A DNA stretch of 64,000 nucleotides from Candidatus Nanosynbacter sp. TM7-053 (GCF_022828375.1 NZ_JAJQJX010000001.1:372001-436000); one strand, 5' to 3'; shown: positions 51,522-60,197, counted from the stretch's first letter. The notes: generated from the sequence alone by a model not told the origin. Translations and numbers: made by a program.

Positions 51522-54077
51522 ATGCAGCTAGCTAAACAATACATACCAAACGATTACGAACCAAATATTTATGCCCTGTGGGAAACCAGTGGTGCATTAG
51601 AGCCAACAGGGGTAGGTAAGCCATATTCAATCATTATGCCGCCACCTAACGCTAACGGCAATCTTCACATTGGGCACGCACTCGATATGAACCTGAAGGA
51701 TATTCTGATTCGCTATCACCGAATGAAGGGTGACGACGCCGTATTTATTCCAGGCGCTGACCATGCTGGGTTTGAAACTTGGGTTGTGTATGAAAGAGAA
51801 TTGACGAAGCAAGGGAAGAGTCGCTTCGATTTTTCACGTGACCAATTGTATAGTCAAGTTTGGAATTTTGTACAAGAAAAACGCGGCAATATGGAGCTGC
51901 AATTGCGCGCGTTAGGTGTTAGTGCGTCATGGAAGCATTTGACATTCACTCTGGACGACAAAGTTATCAACACCGTATACGACACATTTAAGAAAATGTG
52001 GGATGACAACTTGGTTTACAGAGGTGAGCGAATTGTTAATTATTGTACCGAACATCAAACCAGCTTTGCCGACATCGAGGTAGAACATAAGAACGAAAAA
52101 GGGAAGTTGTGGAAAATAGCTTACCCGACGCTAGATAAAATTGGCGAGATTATCGTAGCTACTACGCGCCCAGAAACTATGCTCGGCGACGTTGCCGTGG
52201 CGGTTCATCCAGATGACGAGCGATACAAAAAATTGGTTGGAACTCGCATTTTACTGCCGATTATCGATAAGGAAATTCCTATCATCGCGGACGAATATGT
52301 CGACATGAGTTACGGCACCGGTGCGGTTAAGATTACGCCAGCACACGACCCGAACGACTTTGAAATTGCAAAACGCCATGATTTACCGCTAGAGTCAATT
52401 ATCAGCCCAGAAGGGAAGATGATAAATGTACCAGCGCAGTTCTTAGGATTAACACCAGTAGAAGCTCGCGCTCGAGTTTTGGAAGCACTGGAAGCATTAG
52501 AGCTACGCCGCGGTGAGACTGAAATTGAACACGCAGTTGGACATTGTTATAAGTGTGGCAGCATAATTGAGCCAATGATTAAAGAGCAGTGGTTTATTAA
52601 AACACAATCACTCGCACAGCCAGCAATTGACGCGCTTAAAAAAGAAGAAATTACTTTTTATCCAGCATCCAAGCGCAAAGAACTTATCGCATATCTTGAG
52701 CAATTGAAAGACTGGAATATTTCACGACAGATTCCATGGGGAATACCAATTCCTGCGTTTGTAAATGAAAACGACCCTAAGGATTGGATATTTGATACTC
52801 ACACCAACGAGCAGAGCATTGTTGTAAATGGCACAACATATATCAGGGAAGAGGATACCTTTGACACCTGGTTCTCATCTGGTCAATGGCCATACATCGT
52901 AACAGATTATCTGACCGACGGCGATTTAGCTAATTATTTCCCAACTGACATGATGGAAACTGGTATGGATATTATGCGCGCATGGGTTTCTCGAATGATC
53001 ATGCTTAGCCTATACCGAACAGGGAAGATACCGTTCAAAGAAGTTTATCTGCACGGAATGGTTAATGATGAGCACAACCAAAAAATGTCCAAATCTAAAG
53101 GTAACGTTATCAATCCAATGGAATTGGTTGCGGAATTTGGATCTGACGCCACACGCATGGGACTTATTTCTGGGCGAGCGCCAGCTCAAAGTCAGGCCTT
53201 TAACCGCGGCTCTGTTATCGCTGCTCGCAACTTCTGTAATAAGCTATGGAATATTGCCCGATTTGTTGAAGCTCAGATTGGCGATAATCACCAAGTTGTC
53301 GACTTAGAGCCGCAAACTCCGGCCGATCACTGGATTATTCGCCAATTGAACGACGCCGCCAACAACATCGCTGTTCGATTAGAGCAATATCGCTTCTCAG
53401 AGGCATCAGAAACTGTTTATCACACCATCTGGGATGACGTGGCTGACTGGTACATTGAATCATCTAAAACGGCGATCAATCGTCCGTTATTATCTTGGGT
53501 TTTGGCAACTTCTTTGAAAATCGCTCATCCGTTTGCACCGTTCGTTACGGAAACTATTTGGCAAACTCTTAATTACACCGACGGCATTTTGATGCGTGAA
53601 GCTTGGCCGACTCCAGAAAAGTTTGATCCGATTGCCGCCGAACAATTCGAGCAACTTAAGCTTCTGGTCGCTGAAGGTCGTTGGGTGATTGCTGAACTGC
53701 CAGGGAATAAGAAATATCGATTGCTATACGGCAACGACAGTCTTATCGCCGACAATCAAGATACAATTAAGCATCTGATGCGGCTTGAGGCAATTGAACA
53801 CACAGATCAGCCTCGCGGTCTACGTTTGGCGGCTGCAAACAGGGAAGCGTGGCTAGATATTGATAGCGAAACTCTGTATCAACATCAGGAAAATCTGGAA
53901 ATGCGCCTAGCCGAAGCACGTCAGAAATTGGCGGGATTAAAGAAGCGCCTGGAAAATCCGACTTACGTTGAAAAGGCGCCAGCCCACCTTGTCGAGGAAA
54001 CTCGCGAGCAATTAGCCGAGCAAGAAAAAATCATTACTCGGCTTGTTTCGGAACTGGAAGTAATTAGCTTAAAATAG
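51522..54077 (+). CDS. valS: Valyl-tRNA synthetase
   Basis: 851 aa. PPPNANGNLHIGHALDMNLKDI (HIGH), the editing domain with TTRPETMLGD, a Cys knuckle CYKCG, KMSKSKGNVINP, an anticodon domain and a C-terminal coiled coil (LEMRLAEARQKLAGLKKRLEN) that is diagnostic for ValRS. ATG is at 51522; a recognisable Shine-Dalgarno is weak (GGAATAACTT). Full length for CPR. Confidence 0.97.
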   Translation: MQLAKQYIPNDYEPNIYALWETSGALEPTGVGKPYSIIMPPPNANGNLHIGHALDMNLKDILIRYHRMKGDDAVFIPGADHAGFETWVVYERELTKQGKSRFDFSRDQLYSQVWNFVQEKRGNMELQLRALGVSASWKHLTFTLDDKVINTVYDTFKKMWDDNLVYRGERIVNYCTEHQTSFADIEVEHKNEKGKLWKIAYPTLDKIGEIIVATTRPETMLGDVAVAVHPDDERYKKLVGTRILLPIIDKEIPIIADEYVDMSYGTGAVKITPAHDPNDFEIAKRHDLPLESIISPEGKMINVPAQFLGLTPVEARARVLEALEALELRRGETEIEHAVGHCYKCGSIIEPMIKEQWFIKTQSLAQPAIDALKKEEITFYPASKRKELIAYLEQLKDWNISRQIPWGIPIPAFVNENDPKDWIFDTHTNEQSIVVNGTTYIREEDTFDTWFSSGQWPYIVTDYLTDGDLANYFPTDMMETGMDIMRAWVSRMIMLSLYRTGKIPFKEVYLHGMVNDEHNQKMSKSKGNVINPMELVAEFGSDATRMGLISGRAPAQSQAFNRGSVIAARNFCNKLWNIARFVEAQIGDNHQVVDLEPQTPADHWIIRQLNDAANNIAVRLEQYRFSEASETVYHTIWDDVADWYIESSKTAINRPLLSWVLATSLKIAHPFAPFVTETIWQTLNYTDGILMREAWPTPEKFDPIAAEQFEQLKLLVAEGRWVIAELPGNKKYRLLYGNDSLIADNQDTIKHLMRLEAIEHTDQPRGLRLAAANREAWLDIDSETLYQHQENLEMRLAEARQKLAGLKKRLENPTYVEKAPAHLVEETREQLAEQEKIITRLVSELEVISLK

Positions 54078-54078
54078 C

Positions 54079-54420
54079 CTAGCTCACACCTTCAAAATCA
54101 AGGTGATATCCGTCAAAAGTATGTTGACCACGAGCAGCATATTTTTGGCGTAATCGCTTCTTATCGTTGTTACGAGGTGTAGTTCGCGGTCGCGCTGAAC
54201 CTTCTTTCAACACATTTGACAATTGAGCATGTTCTGGATGAGTATGGGGCTTTGTTTCTGGCATTTTTATTTCACCCTCAACGTCACTTTGAACGCTATA
54301 TGTTTTCCAAGATGATAAAAACGCTTTATCGACGTTGGTATCGTGCAGCAGCACACCAAACGCTACATTCAAACTGACAAACATAGTTGTAACGGTGAAA
54401 AACTGTTGTACTAAATTCAT
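54079..54420 (-). CDS. Small hypothetical membrane-anchored protein
   Basis: 113 aa. Hydrophobic N-terminus (FFTVTTMFVSLNVAFGVLL), then a polar, basic, His-containing tail. Abuts the valS stop. AAGAAAGAA upstream of the ATG and a very good promoter (54466-54494). Unrecognised, but the promoter quality argues that it is real and well expressed. Confidence 0.6.
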   Translation of the reverse strand: MNLVQQFFTVTTMFVSLNVAFGVLLHDTNVDKAFLSSWKTYSVQSDVEGEIKMPETKPHTHPEHAQLSNVLKEGSARPRTTPRNNDKKRLRQKYAARGQHTFDGYHLDFEGVS

Positions 54421-54465
54421 TTTTATTCTTTCTTTTTTGTATCTATTTTTAGAATACTGATTACA

Positions 54466-54494
54466 ATGTTAGCATAAGCTTTGTTTTTTGTCAA
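54466..54494 (-). promoter_or_regulatory. Promoter of the 54420 gene
   Basis: Minus-strand TTGACA (54489-54494), 17-nt spacer, TGC-TAACAT (-10 at 54466-54471). Confidence 0.7.
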
Positions 54495-54562
54495 GTATAT
54501 TTCCCAGCATAGAAATAGTCATCCTTAATTTTACAGAGAAAATGTTTAGTATAATGGAGTTT

Positions 54563-55645
54563 ATGGGATACCTAATTTCCATTAAGGTCGCACTAATTCT
54601 TTTTCCAATTTTGGCTTTTCTTATCACGTTGCCGTATATGATTGCGAACTATCGAAAATATGGCTCCGTCAATAAGCTGCGGACTTTGATTTTCTATTCC
54701 TTTATTCTGTATTTATTAACCGTATATTTCTTAGTTATTTTACCGTTGCCAAATCCAGAATCCGTTCACACAACTTACGCAGAAAATCTGAATTTAATTC
54801 CGTTTTCATTCGTCGCAGATTTTATAAAGAATAGTCCACTTGTATTAACAGATAGTTCAACTTGGATTATGGCGATAAAACATCCCACTTTTTACGTTCC
54901 CGCTTTCAATGTTTTAATGCTCATTCCGTTCGGAATTTACCTGCGCTACTATTTCAAATGTAACCTTAAAAAGACGTTGTTATTGACAGCTATTTTAAGT
55001 TTATTCTTTGAGTTAACGCAACTGTCTGGACTTTATTTCATCTATTCAGGACCTTACCGATTAGCCGACGTCGATGATATCATCCAGAACACGATAGGCG
55101 GATGCATCGGTTACTTTCTGGGCTGGTTTGCAATGTGGCTACTTCCGTCCAGGGAGGAAATAGATGAAAAATCCCTTGAGGCTGGCTCACGAGTTTCTGG
55201 AATTCGCATTAGTTTGTCCCTAATAATCGACGCTGTTATCGTCCGTATTCCTTACACCTTATCAAAAACCCAACTTCCGTTTTCGCTATTTTTAGCCCTC
55301 TATTTTAGCCTAATTCCTCTACTGAACGGTAAAACTTTTGGTAGCGCATTATTAAAGTTTGGGCTAACATTTGAAAATAAAAAATGGGTTCGCACAATTT
55401 TCAGAGGAATCTTACTCACGATATATTTTCACATCATTCCCGCAGGCTTGTTTTACCTCGCGAATGAATTTAATAAGGAAGCGAATTCGCTATTGTTTCT
55501 CTGTCTATTCGCAATTGCGTTCTTAGTGTTCATATTATTCGTATTAATTACAATTGTCGTAGCGTTATTTAACCGACGTTTTATGTTCGATCGCCTTTCT
55601 GGCGCAAGTTACGAAAGTACGATTCAAGCCAAACAAGAGAAATAA
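54563..55645 (+). CDS. VanZ-RDD fusion membrane protein
   Basis: 360 aa. Residues 1-210: a VanZ-like domain with about five helices (LFFELTQLSGLYF, DVDDIIQNTIGG is the VanZ signature). Residues 225-350: an RDD-type domain (RISLSLIIDAVIVR, LLNGKTFGSALLKFGL). VanZ proteins give low teicoplanin or lipoglycopeptide tolerance in some Gram-positives; RDD function is mostly unknown. Start chosen at 54563 by TATAAT 7 nt upstream; upstream in-frame ATGs lie before the expected transcript start. Confidence 0.85.
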   Translation: MGYLISIKVALILFPILAFLITLPYMIANYRKYGSVNKLRTLIFYSFILYLLTVYFLVILPLPNPESVHTTYAENLNLIPFSFVADFIKNSPLVLTDSSTWIMAIKHPTFYVPAFNVLMLIPFGIYLRYYFKCNLKKTLLLTAILSLFFELTQLSGLYFIYSGPYRLADVDDIIQNTIGGCIGYFLGWFAMWLLPSREEIDEKSLEAGSRVSGIRISLSLIIDAVIVRIPYTLSKTQLPFSLFLALYFSLIPLLNGKTFGSALLKFGLTFENKKWVRTIFRGILLTIYFHIIPAGLFYLANEFNKEANSLLFLCLFAIAFLVFILFVLITIVVALFNRRFMFDRLSGASYESTIQAKQEK

Positions 55646-55680
55646 AAAAATAGGAAACTCGCACGAATCTCCTATTTTTC
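55645..55680 (+). terminator. Terminator after VanZ-RDD gene
   Basis: AAAAATAGGA pairs with TCCTATTTTT around a 15-nt loop; also serves the minus-strand tRNA genes. Confidence 0.75.
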
Positions 55681-55699
55681 GACTTCAATAGTACTGTTT

Positions 55700-55789
55700 T
55701 GGCGGAAGGGGAGGGATTCGAACCCTCGGTACGTTTTACCGCACGCCGGTTTTCAAGACCGGTACCTTCAACCACTCGGTCACCCTTCC
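55700..55789 (-). tRNA. tRNA-Ser(TGA)
   Basis: Class II tRNA; acceptor GGAAGGG/CCCTTCC, anticodon loop CTTGAAA, long variable arm, CCA encoded. Confidence 0.96.
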
Positions 55790-55806
55790 GTACTATCTAT
55801 GAATTT

Positions 55807-55899
55807 TGGCGGAGGAGGGGGGATTCGAACCCCCGCTACAGATCTCTCCATACTAACGATTTAGCAAACCGTCCCCTTCAGCCACTTGGGTACTCCTCC
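55807..55899 (-). tRNA. tRNA-Ser(GCT)
   Basis: Class II tRNA; starts GGAGGAG, anticodon loop TTGCTAA, T loop TTCGAAT, CCA encoded. 17 nt upstream of the tRNA-Ser(TGA). Confidence 0.96.
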
Positions 55900-55971
55900 A
55901 AATTCACTATTTAGTGTACCATATAAGTGTAATTATTAATAGCTTTATCGTAAATAGGGTATAATAGAATT

Positions 55972-56379
55972 ATGATAAAAGAATACGTCTCTAAAATTAC
56001 AATAGGATTACTTACAATTGGGTTCGGTATAGTTTTGGCAACCGCTCCAGTTTCCGCATTAGGTGAGGGCGGTGCGCCAGCCGGAATTAACGCAGCACGC
56101 GGCGACAATACGCCAGCCAACTTAGCTAACGGTGATTCATCAATCGTAAGACGAGCTATCAACATTATGCTATTCGGCGTCGGCGTCTTAAGTGTTGTTA
56201 TGCTAATCTTCGGCGGTTTCCGCTACGTAATATCTGGCGGTAAAAAAGAATCCGTCACAAACGCCAAAAACACAATTTTATATGCAATCATCGGTCTACT
56301 AATCGCAGTCTTTGCTTACGCCATAATCAACTTCATCCTTGGCGCAGCTTTAAGCGGCGGATCAACCACTAACGTTTAA
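55972..56379 (+). CDS. TrbC/VirB2-like pilin, isolated copy
   Basis: 135 aa. Signal peptide ending about PVSALG, a Gly/Ala/Asn-rich outer loop, and two hydrophobic helices flanking the Lys-rich turn ISGGKKESVTNAKNTILYAIIGLL, the conserved core of type IV secretion system pilin-like proteins in CPR. TATAAT lies 6 nt before the ATG. Same family as the six-gene array 3 kb downstream but on the other strand. Confidence 0.85.
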   Translation: MIKEYVSKITIGLLTIGFGIVLATAPVSALGEGGAPAGINAARGDNTPANLANGDSSIVRRAINIMLFGVGVLSVVMLIFGGFRYVISGGKKESVTNAKNTILYAIIGLLIAVFAYAIINFILGAALSGGSTTNV

Positions 56380-56399
56380 TTGTTCACTAATTCTCATCG

Positions 56400-56408
56400 T
56401 GATATACT
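56400..56408 (+). promoter_or_regulatory. Extended -10 of 56415 gene
   Basis: TGATATACT, 6 nt before ATG at 56415. Confidence 0.5.
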
Positions 56409-56414
56409 AACGTC

Positions 56415-56933
56415 ATGAACGATAGTCCAGAAAACCAAGACTTTGAAACGCCATCACCCGACAGGCTTGATTTAACCGAGCCAATAGCCTGGAACGCGCC
56501 AGAAGGCGTGCAAGTCCAACGCGGTAAATTGTGGTACGTGTTTTTCGTCATCGTGTTGATAGGACTAATGGCTTTGGCGATTTTAGTGTTTAAGAACTGG
56601 ACTTTCGCAGTTTTACTACCAATTATGGCTGTAGCCTTGTTTGTATTATCAAACAAAACCCCACAAGTAATAAACTACGCGATTAGCCCCAAAGGTATTT
56701 ACATCGCCGACGTTTTACACGATTTTAGCGAATTTCGCGCATTTGGATTAATTCACGAAAACAACCAACATTCGATTCTATTATTGCCAGTAAAGCGATT
56801 CTCACCAGGTTTAACTATTTATTTTTCCGAAGCAGAAGGCGAGAGAATTGTTGATATGCTCGGAGCGCGCCTACCAATGCAAGAAATTAAGCCAGACGCC
56901 TTAGAGAAGTTTATTCGGCTGATAAAGCTATAG
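56415..56933 (+). CDS. Hypothetical membrane protein with PH-like C-terminal part
   Basis: 172 aa. A 35-residue polar N-terminus, two transmembrane helices at about residues 42-80 (VFFVIVLIGLMALAILV and VLLPIMAVALFVL), then a beta-rich domain (YAISPKGIYIADVLHDFSEFRAFGLI) resembling small PH-like/DUF membrane-associated domains. Often such proteins sit beside pilin genes in CPR genomes. Function unknown. Confidence 0.7.
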   Translation: MNDSPENQDFETPSPDRLDLTEPIAWNAPEGVQVQRGKLWYVFFVIVLIGLMALAILVFKNWTFAVLLPIMAVALFVLSNKTPQVINYAISPKGIYIADVLHDFSEFRAFGLIHENNQHSILLLPVKRFSPGLTIYFSEAEGERIVDMLGARLPMQEIKPDALEKFIRLIKL

Positions 56934-57043
56934 CTTGATTGACTATATTTTATGTGGTAGAATACAAAAGTTCAGTGCTTTATAGCAATGAAGGTACCTT
57001 ATATTTTTTGTTGCGGCCAATCGTTTTTTTCGAAAGGCTGTAT

Positions 57044-57120
57044 GCACCCGTAGCTCAGCTGGATAGAGCGCTGGCTTGCGGAGCCAGAGGTCGTAAGTTC
57101 GAATCTTGCCGGGTGTACCA
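57044..57120 (+). tRNA. tRNA-Arg(GCG)
   Basis: GCACCCG acceptor, anticodon loop TTGCGGA, T arm GTTCGAATC, CCA encoded. An extended -10 (TGGTAGAAT, 56955-56963) lies about 80 nt upstream. Confidence 0.95.
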
Positions 57121-57138
57121 ATTAACCTAAGGAGGGGT

Positions 57139-57372
57139 ATGAATTTTATTAAGTACGTAAAATATTCAGGATTAGGAATTGTTGCAATCTGTTCAACTGC
57201 TATAGCAATTTTAGCTGGCGCAGAGTTTTTTGAATTGATAACTTGGAATGAAGCCAGTAAGTGGATGATTAAGTTTTGTCAATTAGGCGGCGTTGGTCTA
57301 GCTCTATGTATCGTCTGGAGTATTATCGGCACTATAGTGGCCAAAGACTCAAAGAAGACTGATAAAAAATAA
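57139..57372 (+). CDS. Small two-helix membrane protein
   Basis: 77 aa. Two hydrophobic segments (YSGLGIVAICSTAIAILAG and GGVGLALCIVWSIIGTIV) separated by a short polar loop, Lys-rich C-terminus. Starts 18 nt after the tRNA-Arg CCA with AAGGAGGGG before the ATG, so probably co-transcribed with that tRNA and released by its 3' processing. Unknown role. Confidence 0.7.
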   Translation: MNFIKYVKYSGLGIVAICSTAIAILAGAEFFELITWNEASKWMIKFCQLGGVGLALCIVWSIIGTIVAKDSKKTDKK

Positions 57373-57393
57373 TTTCCCGAATTAGTTAGATAT

Positions 57394-57481
57394 GGAGAGG
57401 TGCAGGAGTGGTTGAACTGGCCGCTCTCGAAAAGCGGTATGGGGCAACTCATCGAGGGTTCGAATCCCTCTCTCTCCGCCA
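57394..57481 (+). tRNA. tRNA-Ser(CGA)
   Basis: Class II tRNA, acceptor GGAGAGG, anticodon loop CTCGAAA, T arm GAGGG-TTCGAAT-CCCTC, CCA encoded. The rlmH ATG is 8 nt after the CCA. Confidence 0.96.
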
Positions 57482-57489
57482 TAGATATT

Positions 57490-57942
57490 ATGAAAATCAC
57501 CATTATAACGATCGGAAAAAAGAATGAAGCCTGGGTCCAACCAGGCGTTTCTCGTTTTTTAGAGCGTCTACGAGCACCTTTTGCTGCGGAAATGATTATT
57601 CTACCGCATTCAAGCTTTGAAGGCGACAGGGCGCGCCAGGAAGAGTCTGAGCGTATTTTTTCACGCCTCAATTCGGACGACTTTGTTATTTTGCTCGATG
57701 AGCGCGGTAAAAACCTATCATCGCCAGAATTATCCGACCTAGTAACCAAACATATTGACAAGCACATCGTCTTCATCATCGGTGGTGCTTACGGAGTTAC
57801 CAGCGACTTGCGCCAAAAATCCAACGTCGTTTGGTCATTATCTAACTTAGTGTTTCCACACCAATTAGTTCGGCTTATTTTAGCCGAGCAATTATACCGC
57901 GCCCAAGAAATCCATCGCGGCAGTCATTACCATCACTCATAG
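57490..57942 (+). CDS. rlmH: 23S rRNA (pseudouridine1915-N3)-methyltransferase RlmH
   Basis: 150 aa SPOUT methyltransferase, full length. ILLDERGKNLSSPEL, the SAM-binding knot FIIGGAYGV and the C-terminal QLYRAQEIHRGSHYHH are diagnostic. There is no room for a ribosome site: the ATG is 8 nt after tRNA-Ser(CGA). tRNA 3' processing would leave a near-leaderless message. Converges on comF with 6-nt overlap. Confidence 0.95.
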   Translation: MKITIITIGKKNEAWVQPGVSRFLERLRAPFAAEMIILPHSSFEGDRARQEESERIFSRLNSDDFVILLDERGKNLSSPELSDLVTKHIDKHIVFIIGGAYGVTSDLRQKSNVVWSLSNLVFPHQLVRLILAEQLYRAQEIHRGSHYHHS

Positions 57943-58611
57943 CTTCGGGCGCCCGTGTCTGGCAATAACCGCAATGTCCACGTGTTTGGCGCCATTTTTC
58001 TTCAAACATTCCGCCGCCGCCAACACAGTTGAGCCAGTCGTAAATATATCATCAATAATGATATATCGCTTATTTTTATCAATTTTACCCGCAATTTCAA
58101 AAAACTCCTTTGCTTGACGTTTTCTCTGGACAGAAGACTTCGTAAAATGCTGGGTGACGTTATTTCTGCGCCGGAGCAGGGAGCGACATTCTATTTTTCT
58201 TCGTCGAGATAATTTAATAGCAATTTTTCGAATATGATCAAATCCACGACGCCGGATGTTCTTAGAAATTGTAGGAATTGGAACAATTACTGTCTCTGAC
58301 GGCAATTCAGACAGAGCTTCGTCCAAGAATTCGCTTAATAGATCGGCCGCCGCCTGAACACGGTTAAACTTATAATCATCAATAATCTTTGCGACAACAC
58401 CTGTACGCTGCGAAAAACACCAGATCATATCACAGGGAAGATTATGCTTTTTACATAAATTGCCATTCTCCAATAAATCGCCACATAGAACACACATATC
58501 ATACTTCCGACTCATGATGTATTTTTTACAATTTAAGCATAAAATACCACCCGTTTTACCACACTTATAACAGTGGTGAGGAGCGATAATTGATAATAGC
58601 GTGTCAAACAT
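57937..58611 (-). CDS. comF: ComF family protein (competence-associated phosphoribosyltransferase-like)
   Basis: 224 aa. N-terminal zinc cysteines in HCYKCG, LCLNC and CVLCG; PRTase domain with VIVPIPTISKNIRRRGFDH and the PRPP motif YIIIDDIFTTGST. In naturally competent bacteria ComF helps internalise single-stranded DNA. Fits a lineage that scavenges DNA/nucleotides. Start ATG at 58611 with TTACAAT immediately before; no clear Shine-Dalgarno. Confidence 0.92.
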   Translation of the reverse strand: MFDTLLSIIAPHHCYKCGKTGGILCLNCKKYIMSRKYDMCVLCGDLLENGNLCKKHNLPCDMIWCFSQRTGVVAKIIDDYKFNRVQAAADLLSEFLDEALSELPSETVIVPIPTISKNIRRRGFDHIRKIAIKLSRRRKIECRSLLRRRNNVTQHFTKSSVQRKRQAKEFFEIAGKIDKNKRYIIIDDIFTTGSTVLAAAECLKKNGAKHVDIAVIARHGRPKL

Positions 58612-58715
58612 TGTAATTTTTACGTTTTAAGCCTTTCTCTGTTGATTATAACGCACATTACAGTTATACTAATAGAGACTTTGTCAATGAGCCTATTATA
58701 AAAGTGGAGGAAATT

Positions 58716-59210
58716 ATGGCCCGAAAGCAAGATGATACATTACTAACAGAACAGGAATTGGCAGCGGCGTTTATTGATGATGATAACGACGATCTGCTAC
58801 CTGGTTTTAACGACGACAACAGTAGAAGCAACAGTACGCAAACAACACGATCCGACGACAATTGGGAAGATGAAGCTGATGATGCAATGGGTCAATTGGC
58901 TGTTGACGTTTTTGAGACAGAAAATAACCTAGTTATCAAAGCTCGTACTGCCGGCGTAGATCGAAACGACCTAGACGTAAGCATTTCTGACGGTATTTTA
59001 ACAATTAGCGGCACACTGTCTAGCGGTGACGAAGCAGATGTTCGCCAATGGCACATCCAAGAGTGCTACTGGGGCGAATTCAGTCGTACATTAGCATTGC
59101 CAACCGCTGTAAATGAAGAAGGCGTTAAGGCAGAATTAAAAGATGGCGTTTTGACAATTACTTTTGAAAAGATAAAGCAAGAAAAAGCAAAGAAGATTCA
59201 AGTTCTGTAA
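58716..59210 (+). CDS. Small heat-shock protein, Hsp20/alpha-crystallin
   Basis: 164 aa. Residues 1-60 are acidic and disordered (DDDNDDLLPGFNDDN). The alpha-crystallin domain runs from VDVFETENNLVIKARTAGV to the end, with GVLTITFEK and a short C-terminal KKIQVL (IxV-type motif for oligomer docking). ATG at 58716 has GTGGAGGA before it. No CIRCE seen, so not HrcA-controlled directly. Confidence 0.94.
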   Translation: MARKQDDTLLTEQELAAAFIDDDNDDLLPGFNDDNSRSNSTQTTRSDDNWEDEADDAMGQLAVDVFETENNLVIKARTAGVDRNDLDVSISDGILTISGTLSSGDEADVRQWHIQECYWGEFSRTLALPTAVNEEGVKAELKDGVLTITFEKIKQEKAKKIQVL

Positions 59211-59224
59211 AAACCATTTCACAG

Positions 59225-59256
59225 AAAATACCGTCACAAGTTGGCGGTATTTTTTT
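59225..59256 (+). terminator. Terminator of the Hsp20 gene
   Basis: AAAATACCG pairs with CGGTATTTT, then a T run. Confidence 0.8.
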
Positions 59257-59261
59257 AGCCA

Positions 59262-59294
59262 CAAAAAAAGAACCTCATCAGCGAGGCTCTTTTT
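59262..59294. terminator. Terminator of the pilin array
   Basis: Minus-strand GAGCCTC...GAGGTTC stem with A run before and T run after; bidirectional in form. Confidence 0.8.
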
Positions 59295-59309
59295 TATTAA
59301 TAGGAAAGA

Positions 59310-59693
59310 TTATGATCCTGATGCAATCTTACTGATAACCATATTGACGATTGCGTATGCCAAAATTGCAACTACCAAACCGACAATTGCATACAAAACT
59401 GTGTTCTTAGCCGCCTGGACCTTATTGCTATCACCGGCTGAAGTAGTGTAGCGGATACCACCCCAGATAAGCATAATAACGCTCAATGCACCGACGGCAA
59501 ACAAGAATATGTTTACAAATTTCTTAACTAAAGATTCAGGATCTGTAGATACCTGACCAACACCATCTCCTTGCGCGCTGCTAACGCCGCCATTTAGAGT
59601 AAAGTCTCCTTCAGCGCTTGCAGCTGGAGCTACAGCCAAAGCAACAGTTGGTACTACCAGTAGTCCCGCCAAGATTAATTTTAATTTATTCAT
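59310..59693 (-). CDS. TrbC/VirB2-like pilin 1 of array
   Basis: 127 aa. Cleavable signal (LAGLLVVPTVALAVAPAASAEG), a polar loop with Gly/Ser, then two helices with the TSAGDSNKVQAAKNTVLYAIVGLVVAILAYAIV core. Has its own promoter (TTGCAA 59747-59752, 16 nt, TATAAT 59725-59730) and AAGGAG before the ATG, so this distal gene can be made in excess of the other five. Best candidate for the major subunit. Confidence 0.87.
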   Translation of the reverse strand: MNKLKLILAGLLVVPTVALAVAPAASAEGDFTLNGGVSSAQGDGVGQVSTDPESLVKKFVNIFLFAVGALSVIMLIWGGIRYTTSAGDSNKVQAAKNTVLYAIVGLVVAILAYAIVNMVISKIASGS

Positions 59694-59754
59694 TGTTATT
59701 TTCTCCTTGTTTAATGATATTACTATTATACATTTTTATCTGTTATTTGCAAAA

Positions 59755-60195
59755 CTAATTAGAGGATACAGACGAGTTCGTAGAGTTAGACGACGTCTTA
59801 ACTCCAATCCGATCCAGTACTATGTTGACAATAGCCCAAGCAAAAACAGCCACAATTAGACCAACTATCGAATAAGTGAGGGCAGTTTGAGCAGACTTCG
59901 TTTTTGAGGCATCTCCAGCTGAAGTGATATAGCGAAATCCGCTAAAGATAATCATAACAACAGATAAAACTCCAACAGTCCACAGTAGAAAATTAATCAA
60001 TATATTTATTAGTCCACCTTCACCTGCAATGCTTTTATTTTCCATATCCGCCGTAGTGGCAGTTTTTATACCTTTCTTTACGACGCTATTAGCAGCTTGC
60101 GCGGAAACGTTTGTCGGAAGAGAAGCTACTGATATGGCTGAAAATCCAAACACCGAACAAACTACAATTAATGCCGATAATATCATTTTTTTCAT
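59755..60195 (-). CDS. TrbC/VirB2-like pilin 2 of array
   Basis: 146 aa. Signal peptide (ILSALIVVCSVFGFSAISVAS), loop of about 45 residues, two helices with ITSAGDASKTKSAQTALTYSIVGLI, and a Ser/Asn-rich C-terminus (SSNSTNSSVSS). AAGGAG 5 nt before the ATG. 2 nt after pilin 3, so coupled. Confidence 0.85.
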   Translation of the reverse strand: MKKMILSALIVVCSVFGFSAISVASLPTNVSAQAANSVVKKGIKTATTADMENKSIAGEGGLINILINFLLWTVGVLSVVMIIFSGFRYITSAGDASKTKSAQTALTYSIVGLIVAVFAWAIVNIVLDRIGVKTSSNSTNSSVSSN

Positions 60196-60197
60196 TT

